Below, piece by piece: positions 44,903-56,309 of a DNA stretch of 64,000 bases (the stretch's first letter is position 1; each line of letters starts with the position of its first letter). The stretch comes from Maribacter algarum (ex Zhang et al. 2020) (GTDB taxonomy: Bacteria > Bacteroidota > Bacteroidia > Flavobacteriales > Flavobacteriaceae), in assembly GCF_005885635.1 (NCBI RefSeq), contig NZ_VATY01000001.1:1302001-1366000 (forward strand). The letters run 5' to 3'. Both the position numbers and the translations under genes were made by a program. The notes under the pieces are model-generated. The model searched no databases. It was not told where the DNA came from and saw only the letters and a list, made by a program, of their open reading frames with translations.

Positions 44903-46183
44903 TTAGAGCATTTGTTTGCGCGTATCTTTTAAAACAAAAATAGCGAGTAATAACAGTACAAATCCGCCATGTGTCAATAATACTGTAGTTAATGATGAAC
45001 TTATTAGGGAAAATATAAATAGGAAGATCAATCCAAAAAATTTACCGCTGATATTCAATTGATTCAAAGTGGAAAAATAAAGTCCCACAATAACTGCATT
45101 AATGGTTACTCCAATCATTCCGAAATTCATGAATCCATCAGAAATAATTCCATTATTGGCATTCCACTCTGCCTTGCCAAAATACTCCTCCCCAACAATA
45201 TAAGAGTGCGGCTTGTCGTAGGGATATTCAATAAAAGAGCCCGTTATGGATTCTGACCAAAACAAGTTATTACCATCGAAGAAATCGAAGTAAAGCAGAT
45301 CTAATAACCCTGGTAATAAAAAGGGACGCCGTACAGTCAAAACCATCAAATCATTATTTTTGAAAACCAGTGAACTAAATAAAGACAGTAAAGTAACTCC
45401 TATCAAGAAGAGCAACAAGTAGTTCATTTTCTTTCTATAGTCAAAACGATACAAAACCAACACCATAATCAAACCTGCAAATACAGCCTTATTTGCCCCA
45501 CACAAATACAAAAAAATCAGAGAGCTAATTCCCAAAAACACAGTTGTTTTGTTTTTTCTAAACAGTCCGAAAACAAGCAAGCTTGGTATAATCAGTTTAC
45601 TAAACCAAGAATATGTGTAATCGGTATAAAGGTTGCTTATGTTAGAGGCCATTATCGCCCTTGTCTCATAAACTTCACGAAGTAACAGGTTATTAAGATT
45701 AATATAAGGCAGATACAAAACAACAAAAGGAACGATTCCAACTAACACGACAACCAACAGTAAGTTTTTCGATGATCTTAAACTCGTCTTTTTCGAACTG
45801 AATTTGATTTTTATTTTCCCTATTAAGAGAATACTCCAAAAGAATATGTTTTGAGAAAGGAAGATTCTCATGTCCACTCCATCCACATTTATAAATAAAA
45901 CAGCGCTGGGGAAAACAAAGAAAACCAACACCAAAACAAGTACGGCATATAGCATGTCCTTTAGTTTTACCGATGACAACACAAATATGTTCGCTAGTAC
46001 GATAAGTGATCCAAAACAAAATTTCAAAAAACTGAAATCATAAACCAATCCCGCTGTTTCACTGGCTTTTAAAAAAACATAGAGGTCTTTTATAACCAAT
46101 GAGAAAGAGGTTAAAAAAAGCACGTATAAAACCACCAAGAGTTTTAGATTGCCGTACTTTATTTTGTCCGTCTTAATTACCAT
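44903..46183 (-). CDS. O-antigen/oligosaccharide repeat polymerase-like membrane protein (Wzy)
   Basis: 426 residues, about 11-12 helices. Between late helices it has a large periplasmic loop with ESITGSFIEYPYDKPHSYIVG and then NNGIISDGFMNFGMIGV, the layout of repeat-unit polymerases. Sequence similarity in this group is low, so the call rests on topology and place beside wzx, a glycosyltransferase and a second Wzy_C-type protein. It overlaps the upstream ligase-like gene by 11 bases. Confidence 0.65.
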   Translation of the reverse strand: MVIKTDKIKYGNLKLLVVLYVLFLTSFSLVIKDLYVFLKASETAGLVYDFSFLKFCFGSLIVLANIFVLSSVKLKDMLYAVLVLVLVFFVFPSAVLFINVDGVDMRIFLSQNIFFWSILLIGKIKIKFSSKKTSLRSSKNLLLVVVLVGIVPFVVLYLPYINLNNLLLREVYETRAIMASNISNLYTDYTYSWFSKLIIPSLLVFGLFRKNKTTVFLGISSLIFLYLCGANKAVFAGLIMVLVLYRFDYRKKMNYLLLFLIGVTLLSLFSSLVFKNNDLMVLTVRRPFLLPGLLDLLYFDFFDGNNLFWSESITGSFIEYPYDKPHSYIVGEEYFGKAEWNANNGIISDGFMNFGMIGVTINAVIVGLYFSTLNQLNISGKFFGLIFLFIFSLISSSLTTVLLTHGGFVLLLLAIFVLKDTRKQML

Positions 46184-47447
46184 TAACCATCGTTTTTCGC
46201 TCTTCTTGGGTAATAATCAAATAGTAAAAAAAGAAGAAAAATGATATCCCAGAAAATCTATTCAAAACACTTTCAAATAGAAAACTCAAAGTTATCATTA
46301 TTAAAAATAGCAGATTGAAAAGTCGGTTATTTGGTGTGTTTGAAAGTCTACTTTTTCGAATAAGGTTCCAGAGAAGCCATATGAAAATCAACACCCCAAC
46401 AACACCGCAAACCAGTGCAATTTGCAAAAATTGATTGTGGGCATTTAGCTCCTCTTTTAGGGGTTGGGTATATCCTTTGGACTCATATACTGCATTCAAT
46501 TCCTTTTGAGTGTCTCCCACACCGACCCCTAAAAATGGATTTTTGGAGGCTACGTACAAAGCAGCATCCCAACTCATCAATCTCAAGCTATAACCATACC
46601 TTTCACTGGGCTCTATAGTAAACCCCCTTTCAAAAAGTGTTTCAATCATGATTTTACTTCTTGGATTTTGAAGTAGAAACAGTGTTCCAATTGAAAAAAT
46701 AATAGCAACAAACAACCCTTTGTAAACTTTATTTCCAATTCTGGATAGCCCATATACAACATAAATCAGGCCGCATATTAGTAGACTTATTTTACTAGAA
46801 AGTTGAAAAATTACCAAAGGGAAAAGCAGTAGTAGGATGAAATGTATTTTGCTTTTCTTCCACAGCGAAAAGGCTAATATTATGGCAATCGCTGTATTCA
46901 AATAGATTGCAAAATAGGTGGTTTGATGAAATACAGAAAAATGGGATGAGAAAAAATAATTTCCATCTCGCACAACGGAATACATAAAAGAAAACGCATC
47001 GTTTACGACAGGTTTGAAAATAAGTTCACCATCTATAATTGAAAAAGAATTATAAAATGCATTCCCAAAACAAATCAAAACAGCAAGTGCACAACCCAAA
47101 ACAAAATATTCAAATAGTTTAACCCTATCTTTTGAAGTTAGTCTTGAAGCCGAAAAAATAATTGGGAAAGCCATAAGTGACGCCCTTTGCTCCAAATAAC
47201 GAAATTCCATTCGCTCTGAATACAAAAGCGATAAGGCAATCATGAGATATAAAATTGGAGGTAGAAGGAAGGGTAAACTCCAAAAAGTAGCTTTGTGTTT
47301 TTTTGAAACTAAAGAAACTACGACCAAAGCCAGTAAAACTATCGTTGACCATTTTTGATGAAGTGGCATACAAAATGCAAGTAAAACCAAGAGAAAAATT
47401 CTTGTTTTTTCAAGTCGTTCTAAACCAAATACATTTTCTAAAAACAT
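46173..47447 (-). CDS. O-antigen ligase-family membrane protein (Wzy_C domain)
   Basis: 424 residues, about 11 helices. The Wzy_C loop shows WDAALYVASKNPFLGVGVGD (about 294-313) and AHNQFLQIALVCGVVGVLIF, typical of WaaL/Wzy enzymes with the conserved Arg and His. It could ligate finished glycan or act as polymerase; the neighbouring gene is the other candidate. It starts directly after wzx with no gap. Confidence 0.82.
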   Translation of the reverse strand: MFLENVFGLERLEKTRIFLLVLLAFCMPLHQKWSTIVLLALVVVSLVSKKHKATFWSLPFLLPPILYLMIALSLLYSERMEFRYLEQRASLMAFPIIFSASRLTSKDRVKLFEYFVLGCALAVLICFGNAFYNSFSIIDGELIFKPVVNDAFSFMYSVVRDGNYFFSSHFSVFHQTTYFAIYLNTAIAIILAFSLWKKSKIHFILLLLFPLVIFQLSSKISLLICGLIYVVYGLSRIGNKVYKGLFVAIIFSIGTLFLLQNPRSKIMIETLFERGFTIEPSERYGYSLRLMSWDAALYVASKNPFLGVGVGDTQKELNAVYESKGYTQPLKEELNAHNQFLQIALVCGVVGVLIFIWLLWNLIRKSRLSNTPNNRLFNLLFLIMITLSFLFESVLNRFSGISFFFFFYYLIITQEERKTMVNGN

Positions 47448-48719
47448 CTAGGGTTTTAAGCCTTTTAAGGTTTTGTATTGCAATACTAGGTATAATCCGT
47501 AAAGAATGCACTCGTGCACCACATATACCAAAAATAAAGTTTCAACATCTAGTTTTAGATAGTATGCGCAAATACCCAATGTAATGAAGGTTGTTATAAA
47601 ATAAAAGGTCTGCCAAATAGAGGCGATTTTCAATCGATTCACAGCATTAAATACCGAAGATAAAGGACTAGCCACCAGTTTCACCAAAAAACTAAATGCT
47701 AATATGGATGCGAATGTACCTGCTCTTTCCCAAGTATCTCCAAACACAAAAGAAAAGAGTTGGGGGCCGAAAAAATAAAGAATCGCACAAATTGGCAATC
47801 CAATAGCAAAAAGCCCTAAGGCTGATTTTTTAAAGAACTTAACGGACAAGTCAATAGCCCCATCCGTATTAATCATATAGGCAATTTTCTGATAAAATAC
47901 ATCTTTAAAAGACGCGCCAATAAGTCCCATAGGGGCTCCCAAAACCAATGTTGTCAATCCGAAATGACCTAAATCGTCAGTGCCATAAAATTTAGCCAGA
48001 ACCAATATAATAGCTTGTATGGAAATCGTATTTAAAAAGGTTGGGATGATACCATATTTGGGATAATCGATATATTCTTTGGCCACCCCTTTTAATGAGC
48101 TCCATTGAACAAAGGCGGCTTTAATATTGGACCTTTTAAACAGATAGACCCAAGAGCTAAGAAATCCTGTAATTTTTCCGACCACCAACCCATATAAAGT
48201 GAAATTTGTTAACCCCAGTCCGATACTGGTGAGAACGTAAAAGAAGGATTGTAGCACCTTTGCTACGGCATTATCTTTAAAGGTTTTATGTCGAATAGAT
48301 AAATTAGAAAAAGAACTCCAAATACCAAAAAATAACACGTGAAGCGGAACAAAATATAGGGCTTTGCCAATTTTAAACCCATTATCTTCGGGCACAACTA
48401 AGGTTACTAGGAAGAGCAACACGGAATAAAGAATCGTAAGATAAATACTTAGTGCGAAAATACGGTTGGCTTTATCTTCTTCTTTTGGAATAACAATAGC
48501 AAACTGGTACCTGCCTCCAGAAACTACTTCAAAAACTCCTGCAATGGCAAAAAATGAGGTGTAGAGGGCGAATTCCTTTTCTGAGTATAATCGCGTTAAA
48601 ATAGGGGTAACGGCAAATGGTAGGGCCTGTGCTATTCCGGTTCCTATCATCTGCGAGGAGACGTTCCTCATAAATTCCGATCCGGAAAACTTAGCCCATA
48701 TTTTAGTAACAAAGTTCAC
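47448..48719 (-). CDS. wzx: Wzx-type oligosaccharide flippase
   Basis: 423 residues, about 12 helices. The N-terminus (MRNVSSQMIGTGIAQALPFAVTPILTRLYSEKEFALYT) is characteristic of the polysaccharide_synt flippases. It translocates the undecaprenyl-linked repeat unit to the periplasm. It lies directly before the ligase-like gene in the transcript and 56 bases after the WbpB-like gene. Confidence 0.88.
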   Translation of the reverse strand: MNFVTKIWAKFSGSEFMRNVSSQMIGTGIAQALPFAVTPILTRLYSEKEFALYTSFFAIAGVFEVVSGGRYQFAIVIPKEEDKANRIFALSIYLTILYSVLLFLVTLVVPEDNGFKIGKALYFVPLHVLFFGIWSSFSNLSIRHKTFKDNAVAKVLQSFFYVLTSIGLGLTNFTLYGLVVGKITGFLSSWVYLFKRSNIKAAFVQWSSLKGVAKEYIDYPKYGIIPTFLNTISIQAIILVLAKFYGTDDLGHFGLTTLVLGAPMGLIGASFKDVFYQKIAYMINTDGAIDLSVKFFKKSALGLFAIGLPICAILYFFGPQLFSFVFGDTWERAGTFASILAFSFLVKLVASPLSSVFNAVNRLKIASIWQTFYFITTFITLGICAYYLKLDVETLFLVYVVHECILYGLYLVLQYKTLKGLKP

Positions 48720-48775
48720 TTCAATAACTTAATGAATTAGTATTGTGAATAAGACTATTTAAACTGAACTTTCTT

Positions 48776-50318
<1,543 letters not shown>

Positions 50319-50337
50319 TCGGAACAAATTGAAAGTG

Positions 50338-51111
50338 TTATTCTAAAATACTTCTCCTTGGTCTTTTGGCAAAAGTACGATAATTCTTAGCCCTGTCAAG
50401 TCTCACGTTTTTATCCAACTTATTTTCTTTCAAAATTAGTTTAGCAAAATCATACCATGTCATCGCTTCACCATCGGTAAAATGTTGGATACCATAATTT
50501 TTACCATTTCTAGCAACGAGATTTAGGATGTAAGCAGCTAAATTGTTAGCATTTGTAGGACATCCCGTTTGTTCGTCCGTGATATTCAAGACGGATTCTG
50601 TTTTTGCCTTTTCAACAATAGTTTTATAGAAGTTCTTTCCAAATTCAGAGTATAACCACGAAGTTCTTATTATAAAATGTTCTTTTAAATTATTTTGAAT
50701 ATGCCGTTCGCCTGCTAACTTGGACTTCCCATATTCATTTATGGGATTTGTCTTATCTGATGTAGTATACGGGGACTTTTTCTCTCCGTCAAATACATAG
50801 TCCGTGGAAATATGTACAAGAGAGACCTTATATTCAAAGCAAGCCAGGGATAAATGTCGTACGGCTTCTGCATTAATAGCAAATGCCAGTTTTGGGGTCT
50901 TTTCAGCTTGTTCTACATTGGTATATGCAGCACAGTTAATACAATAATCAAAATTTTCCTTTGAAAATACTTCTGTTATTAGTTCAGGATTGGTAATATC
51001 AAAAGTCTTGGAGTTGTGGAAAACAAATTCAAATTTAGAGTACTTAGGTACTATTTTTTGGATGCATTTGCCCAACTGCCCATCTGAACCCGTTACCAAT
51101 ATCCTAATCAT
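50338..51111 (-). CDS. rfbD: dTDP-4-dehydrorhamnose reductase
   Basis: 257 residues. NADPH motif LVTGSDGQLGKCI, substrate-site STDYVFDGEK (about 104-113) and catalytic YGKSK (about 128-132). It makes dTDP-L-rhamnose, the last step of the rfb pathway. It is somewhat shorter than many RfbD proteins (often 280-300) and stops right after KRPRRSILE. It overlaps rfbC by 4 bases. Confidence 0.93.
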   Translation of the reverse strand: MIRILVTGSDGQLGKCIQKIVPKYSKFEFVFHNSKTFDITNPELITEVFSKENFDYCINCAAYTNVEQAEKTPKLAFAINAEAVRHLSLACFEYKVSLVHISTDYVFDGEKKSPYTTSDKTNPINEYGKSKLAGERHIQNNLKEHFIIRTSWLYSEFGKNFYKTIVEKAKTESVLNITDEQTGCPTNANNLAAYILNLVARNGKNYGIQHFTDGEAMTWYDFAKLILKENKLDKNVRLDRAKNYRTFAKRPRRSILE

Positions 51112-51653
51112 GGGAATAACTCTTTAAACTTAGGAAGTTCTTCGTCTTTCTGCGAGAGTATGATATCCTTTACTGGATATCCCCAATCTATTTGCAGGGT
51201 TTCATCGTTGTAAATAATCCCGTTTTCAGACGCTTTATGGTAGTATTCATCGCATTTATATGTAAATAGAGCTTCTTCTGAAAGTGTTACAAATCCGTGA
51301 GCCATACCTTTTGGTATAAAAATCATTTTATTGTTCTTACCAGAAAGATTGAGTTTGAAGTGCTGGCCAAATGTTTCACTTTTTTCTCTAAGGTCAACTA
51401 CCACATCAAGCACTTCTCCTTGAACCACTCGCACTAATTTGGATTGCGCAAATTTTCCTTTTTGAAAGTGAAGTCCGCGAAGTACTCCTTTCTTAGAAAT
51501 GGATTGATTGTCTTGCAAAAAATTGACTTGCTTCCCTATTGCTTCTTCAAACTTACTCTGATTATAAGACTCAAAAAACAACCCTCTTTCATCTTCGAAA
51601 ACTTGAGGTTCTAAAACGAAACAATCCTTTAAATTTGTTGAGATACAATTCAC
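51108..51653 (-). CDS. rfbC: dTDP-4-dehydrorhamnose 3,5-epimerase
   Basis: 181 residues, cupin fold. FEDERGLFFESYNQSKFEE (about 18-36), GVLRGLHFQKG (about 56-66, catalytic His) and VVDLREKSETFGQ match RmlC. It epimerises C3 and C5 of the 4-keto sugar. It sits between rfbA (11 bases) and rfbD (overlap). Confidence 0.96.
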   Translation of the reverse strand: MNCISTNLKDCFVLEPQVFEDERGLFFESYNQSKFEEAIGKQVNFLQDNQSISKKGVLRGLHFQKGKFAQSKLVRVVQGEVLDVVVDLREKSETFGQHFKLNLSGKNNKMIFIPKGMAHGFVTLSEEALFTYKCDEYYHKASENGIIYNDETLQIDWGYPVKDIILSQKDEELPKFKELFP

Positions 51654-51664
51654 AAATAGTAGTA

Positions 51665-52519
51665 TTAAAGATGTAATAAGTATTCCCCATAGCCACTTTT
51701 TAGCAATGGTACCGCCAAACTATGAAGCTGTTTTTTATCAATATAGCCCATAGTATAGGCTACTTCTTCAATGGCACCTACCTTAAGGCCTTGTCTCTCT
51801 TGAATTACTTCAACTAATTGAGAGGCCTGCATTAGGGAGCTGAATGTTCCTGTATCCAACCATGCCGTTCCTCTGTCCAGAATACTTACCTGTAGTTTTC
51901 CCTCATTTAAATAGGCCCTATTTACATCTGTTATTTCTAATTCTCCCCGTTTACTCGGCTTAATGTTCTTGGCGATATCAATCACAGAATTATCGTAGAA
52001 ATAGATTCCCGGAACTGCAAAATTCGACTTGGGTTTTTCTGGTTTTTCTTCAATAGAAATGGCTTTCCCTTTCTCATCAAATTCTACAACGCCGTAACGT
52101 TCTGGGTCTTGCACATGATATCCGTAAATAACTCCTCCATCAGGATTATTGTTCGTTTGAAGTAGTTTGGCCAATCCGGAACCATAAAAAATGTTATCTC
52201 CTAAAATGAGCGCCACTTTATCATCGCCAATAAAACTTTTCCCTATTATAAAGGCTTCTGCCAATCCGTTCGGATTCTCCTGAATCTCAAAATGAAAACT
52301 ACAGCCCAGCTGGGAACCATCACCCAATAATCGAAGAAATAAAGGTGCGTCTTGAGGGGTAGTTATGAATAGTATTTCACGGATTCCCGCAGACATCAAG
52401 GTCGCCAACGGGTAATAAATCATAGGCTTATCATAAATAGGCATAAGTTGTTTACTTACCGCAATCGTTATGGGATGCAAACGTGTTCCTGAACCTCCTG
52501 CAAGTATGATTCCTTTCAT
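51665..52519 (-). CDS. rfbA: Glucose-1-phosphate thymidylyltransferase
   Basis: 284 residues. [18 protein letters not shown] is the nucleotidyltransferase signature; [19 protein letters not shown] and [16 protein letters not shown] are typical RmlA blocks. First step of dTDP-L-rhamnose synthesis: dTTP + Glc-1-P. It lies 3 bases after rfbB. Confidence 0.97.
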   Translation of the reverse strand: MKGIILAGGSGTRLHPITIAVSKQLMPIYDKPMIYYPLATLMSAGIREILFITTPQDAPLFLRLLGDGSQLGCSFHFEIQENPNGLAEAFIIGKSFIGDDKVALILGDNIFYGSGLAKLLQTNNNPDGGVIYGYHVQDPERYGVVEFDEKGKAISIEEKPEKPKSNFAVPGIYFYDNSVIDIAKNIKPSKRGELEITDVNRAYLNEGKLQVSILDRGTAWLDTGTFSSLMQASQLVEVIQERQGLKVGAIEEVAYTMGYIDKKQLHSLAVPLLKSGYGEYLLHL

Positions 52520-52522
52520 TTT

Positions 52523-53557
52523 CTAAGCTGTTTGATATTTGCGAATATACCAAGCTATCGTCTTTTCTATTCCTGATTCAAAGTTCTCATCCGCTCTCCA
52601 CTTGAGCTCTCCTTCAATTTTACCAGCATCTATTGCATAACGATAGTCATGACCTAACCTGTCTTTTACAAAACTAATCTGCTCAGAATAACTTCCAGAA
52701 TTCTTGGGTTGAAGTTTATCTAACAAGCTACATATCTTTTGGGCAATGTAGAGGTTGTTATGTTCATTATTGCCTCCGATGGCGTAGGTATCTCCTGTTT
52801 TTCCACTGGTAAAAACCAATTTGATTCCCTTGCAATGGTCTAGGACATACAACCAATCACGTACATTTGAACCGTCACCATAAATGGGAATTTCCTCCCC
52901 ATCCAAAGCTTTTCGTATAATAGTAGGTATCAACTTTTCATCATGCTGTTTCGGTCCATAATTGTTCGAGCAATTACTCGTAACAACATTTAAACCATAG
53001 GTGTGAAAGTAACTGCGCACCAAAAAATCAGAAGATGCTTTCGAAGCACTGTACGGACTATTGGGGGCATATGCCGTTTCTTCAGTGAAGAAACCTTCAC
53101 TACCTAAACTTCCATAAACCTCATCAGTTGAAACATGATGAAATCTTGCGTTTTCGTAACTTTTTTTGGGGACATTCGGAGACTCCATCCAAAACTTTTT
53201 GGCAACTTCCAATAAGACAAAGGTCCCTTCAATATTAGTTTTGATAAAACTATCTGGTCTTTCTATTGAATTATCTACATGAGATTCTGCTGCAAAATGA
53301 ATAACGCTATTAATCTGATATTTTTCAAATAGCTCTTCTATTAAGGCTCTATTACATATATCGCCTTCAACAAAATGATACCGCTTATTTTGAGCTATCT
53401 CTTCAAGATTTTGAAGATTTCCGGCATAGGTCAACTTGTCTAGATTGACTACTTGAACCTCGGGGTTATTTTCTAAAAAATAGGGAATGAAATTGCTGCC
53501 GATAAAGCCCGCACCTCCGGTAATCAAAACACATTGATTTGTGATCTCAATGGTCAT
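52523..53557 (-). CDS. rfbB: dTDP-glucose 4,6-dehydratase
   Basis: 344 residues, extended SDR. NAD motif ITGGAGFIGSNF, active-site STDEVYGSLG and YSASKASSD (Tyr-x3-Lys), then SNNYGPKQHDEKLIP. It converts dTDP-glucose to the 4-keto-6-deoxy sugar. It follows the Wzz-like gene by 1 base, so chain-length control and rhamnose supply share a transcript. Confidence 0.97.
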   Translation of the reverse strand: MTIEITNQCVLITGGAGFIGSNFIPYFLENNPEVQVVNLDKLTYAGNLQNLEEIAQNKRYHFVEGDICNRALIEELFEKYQINSVIHFAAESHVDNSIERPDSFIKTNIEGTFVLLEVAKKFWMESPNVPKKSYENARFHHVSTDEVYGSLGSEGFFTEETAYAPNSPYSASKASSDFLVRSYFHTYGLNVVTSNCSNNYGPKQHDEKLIPTIIRKALDGEEIPIYGDGSNVRDWLYVLDHCKGIKLVFTSGKTGDTYAIGGNNEHNNLYIAQKICSLLDKLQPKNSGSYSEQISFVKDRLGHDYRYAIDAGKIEGELKWRADENFESGIEKTIAWYIRKYQTA

Positions 53558-53558
53558 A

Positions 53559-54569
53559 CTATTCGATTTCTTTTGCCTTTCGACTTAAATAGTTAAAAAA
53601 GGAAAGCAATAAGAATCCCGCTACTAATAAAACAGGAATTAAGAAATAGGTTTGGTTAAAAAAGGACTTTTTCACTTCTTGGGTCTTTCCAAAATTTAAT
53701 ATACTTAAAACACCTGTTTGTTGGGCAACTTCCAGTCGCTTTACCTCTATTTCTTTTAAAAGCTCATTCTTCATCTGAATTAATGACGGTACATTTAAAG
53801 TATTCTCTTTTTCCATATACACAACGCCTGTACCCGACTTCTGTTTTTCAGCTAACAGCGCTTTTGAATAATTGTCCACAAGACCATCTATTTGTTCAAT
53901 AAGCTGAGTGTTTTGCACTATTCGAGACTTGGCGTTCGCCGCATAGACGGTCTTCAGGTCATTAAAATACTCATTGGTATTTATATAGCCCATCATCTTT
54001 TCTACTATGGCCGGTCCTTTAGCGGCATCTTTGTAGGTGAAAGTAATTTTATGGTCTATTACGCTTTTTTCTGAAAGCTCAGAACGCAAAATATCAATTA
54101 CAAAGCTTTCGTCTTTGAAGTTTTGAAGAACTTCTAAATACTTCATTTCATTTAAAATACTATCATCCGTCTTGACTTCTTCATCTTCTATTGCCTCAAC
54201 TTCTATCTTAAAGCCCTCAAGGTCCGCTATAGAAATATCCATTGTGCCAAAAAAAGCTTCATTTCTAGACTTGATATTTGCCGCTAACTCATCGACAACG
54301 TCATACAAATAATTTTTGCTCTCAAAGTTAGGGCGGACAATAACGTCAGTTTTTAATTTTTTAGAAATAATCTGGTTCAGCCCAAAACTTATGGCCAAAC
54401 CTAAAATCGCTAAGCCTATTAACTTTAAAATATTCCTTCTTAGATAAATGAATACCCGAAGAAAGAAATTACCAAGATTATGGAAACCCTTTTTAACCAG
54501 TTGCAACAATTGGCCCAAATCAATCTCGTCTGAAACGTTGGAATTTTTCGGTTTTATATGTTCTGCCAT
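53559..54569 (-). CDS. Wzz-like chain-length determinant protein
   Basis: 336 residues. Two membrane helices at about 48-68 and 305-327 enclose a periplasmic domain of about 235 residues with coiled-coil character, the Wzz/PCP-1 topology. It lacks a C-terminal kinase domain. The family sets the length of O-antigen or capsule chains. Sequence identity to known Wzz looks low; topology and place next to the rfb genes support the call. Confidence 0.72.
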   Translation of the reverse strand: MAEHIKPKNSNVSDEIDLGQLLQLVKKGFHNLGNFFLRVFIYLRRNILKLIGLAILGLAISFGLNQIISKKLKTDVIVRPNFESKNYLYDVVDELAANIKSRNEAFFGTMDISIADLEGFKIEVEAIEDEEVKTDDSILNEMKYLEVLQNFKDESFVIDILRSELSEKSVIDHKITFTYKDAAKGPAIVEKMMGYINTNEYFNDLKTVYAANAKSRIVQNTQLIEQIDGLVDNYSKALLAEKQKSGTGVVYMEKENTLNVPSLIQMKNELLKEIEVKRLEVAQQTGVLSILNFGKTQEVKKSFFNQTYFLIPVLLVAGFLLLSFFNYLSRKAKEIE

Positions 54570-54572
54570 GTC

Positions 54573-56258
54573 TTACGCGTTGAATAGTTGATTCAAAATT
54601 TTATCGGTTATCAAATATGTTGGTTTTACACCTGTAGTACCCAATCCGCCCGAGGCCAATGTGCTTCCTGTTTCTAAAGGGTTATCGGAAGCGTAATATG
54701 CATATCTAACTTTTACATCTTCATTGATACTCTTGCGTATTTTAGATGCCGATTGAATTGCTTTCTGGTAATGCACCCCTTCCATTTCTAGTCCAATTAC
54801 ATTCCAAGTGGATTGATGGAAAAACTTCAAAATGTCTTTGTTCTGCAGGGATGTTCCTAAAACGGTTACCATTGTTCCCTCGAAAACTTTCAAACCATGT
54901 CCTTTGAAATCTGCTGCACACAATTCATTTTTAAAGGGATAATTATCTGCAGTGCCCTCAAAAATATGTGCGGACGGAATCATTAAATCTCCTTTTCCTC
55001 CCTCTAAAATACCTGCCTTTCCCATAATGGAAACAGAAGCAATATTCAAATAAATCGTGTCCTCTTCCTTATCTCCAAAGGGCTTTAGTAACTCATCAAT
55101 CGTCTCATAAGCTTGTTCACCAAAAGCATAGTCCATAACAAAGATAACAGGTTTTTCACTATCGGGAAGACCCATCTCGAGTTCATAACAGCAGGCGTCT
55201 TTGCCGATTTTTGCCATGTCGAATATCTGTACATCGATGTTCGTACCTGATACATCATCGATTGAAATCATTCCATTTTTCTTTGCTATAGATTCCACCT
55301 TATCTCGCAAAACCTTATTTCCTGAAGAGCTCAATGCTTCATATATTTCCAAAGAATCAGAATTTGGAAACTCTTTTGCCAAGGCAGTTCGGGCAAATAA
55401 GGAATTCATGACACTATGCATATTGGCACTAATAATATGAATTGGTCGTTCTAGGAGATCATTTTTCTTTAGAGTTTCTTTAATCGTATCCGACCAACGC
55501 TCACCGTGAATATGGTGGCCAAGACGCTCACGTAATTGTGCGCTAAAAGTAATGACCCTTTTTTCACCCGTCACCTCCTCTTCTATGGCCAGTTTGCCCA
55601 ACCACCAAACGATTTTTAAAAACCGCTCGGGATCGTCTTTGGTGGCGAATTTTTCATAAACCCATAGAACTTCTTCAAAACTTCTTCCCAGGATATTTGC
55701 AGTATGTATTAATGCTACTTCCCGTTCTGATTGACTCAACTCCTCTTTTTTTGCCGCATCTTCAAGTTTCGTCCAGTCACGAATAGTTTTGTCAGTATCT
55801 TCTATTAGAACCCGTTTACATATCTTCTCTGATTCGACAAAAAGAAAGGTCAAGTGAGTAAGAATATCATAAATATCAGAGCGACCTCTGGTAATCTCAA
55901 TATTCATTTGTTCGTCATCGATACGATAACAGTTTCGCCTTCTTTTAGGAGGCACAATCGGCTTGAAATGTGATTTTCCATAGCCCTCATCAGATGTAAG
56001 GTTGATGAATCGGCACTGTTCAATACCTTCAGGCAAACGTTCTAAAACGTATATGAGTCCATTGAATTCGGCTTTCTCCTCAGCTATCGTACCGTAAATT
56101 TCAGGGCGTAATTGTAAGAGGGCATTTTTTAATGATTCTCCTGAGACTCCTGTTGGTTTGTAAAATCCTCGATTAAACAGGTGACGCATGGTGATATACA
56201 ATCGCTCAATAGCATTGGTCGATTCTTGTGCGCGAGTAGTATTGGTTGTTTTGCTCAT
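54573..56258 (-). CDS. DUF6909-family protein with nucleoside-phosphorylase-like C-terminus
   Basis: 561 residues, no membrane helix. The N-terminal half is helical (about 1-280). The C-terminal part (about 360-561) has GLEMEGVHYQKAI and YASDNPLETGSTLASGG, reminiscent of the EME and SDNP-type blocks of purine nucleoside phosphorylases. I know the family only as DUF6909; the activity is unproven. It heads the polysaccharide operon, 3 bases before the Wzz-like gene, with a TAATTTTG box 14 bases before the start. Confidence 0.7.
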   Translation of the reverse strand: MSKTTNTTRAQESTNAIERLYITMRHLFNRGFYKPTGVSGESLKNALLQLRPEIYGTIAEEKAEFNGLIYVLERLPEGIEQCRFINLTSDEGYGKSHFKPIVPPKRRRNCYRIDDEQMNIEITRGRSDIYDILTHLTFLFVESEKICKRVLIEDTDKTIRDWTKLEDAAKKEELSQSEREVALIHTANILGRSFEEVLWVYEKFATKDDPERFLKIVWWLGKLAIEEEVTGEKRVITFSAQLRERLGHHIHGERWSDTIKETLKKNDLLERPIHIISANMHSVMNSLFARTALAKEFPNSDSLEIYEALSSSGNKVLRDKVESIAKKNGMISIDDVSGTNIDVQIFDMAKIGKDACCYELEMGLPDSEKPVIFVMDYAFGEQAYETIDELLKPFGDKEEDTIYLNIASVSIMGKAGILEGGKGDLMIPSAHIFEGTADNYPFKNELCAADFKGHGLKVFEGTMVTVLGTSLQNKDILKFFHQSTWNVIGLEMEGVHYQKAIQSASKIRKSINEDVKVRYAYYASDNPLETGSTLASGGLGTTGVKPTYLITDKILNQLFNA

Positions 56259-56272
56259 GAAAGAATTTCACG

Positions 56273-56280
56273 CAAAATTA
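56273..56280 (-). promoter_or_regulatory. Candidate -7 box at the head of the polysaccharide operon
   Basis: TAATTTTG on the minus strand, 14 bases before the DUF6909 ATG. It would drive DUF6909, wzz and rfb genes. No matching -33 element. Confidence 0.35.
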
Positions 56281-56309
56281 CAAATAAAAATCAGGTTTTA
56301 ATGACTACC

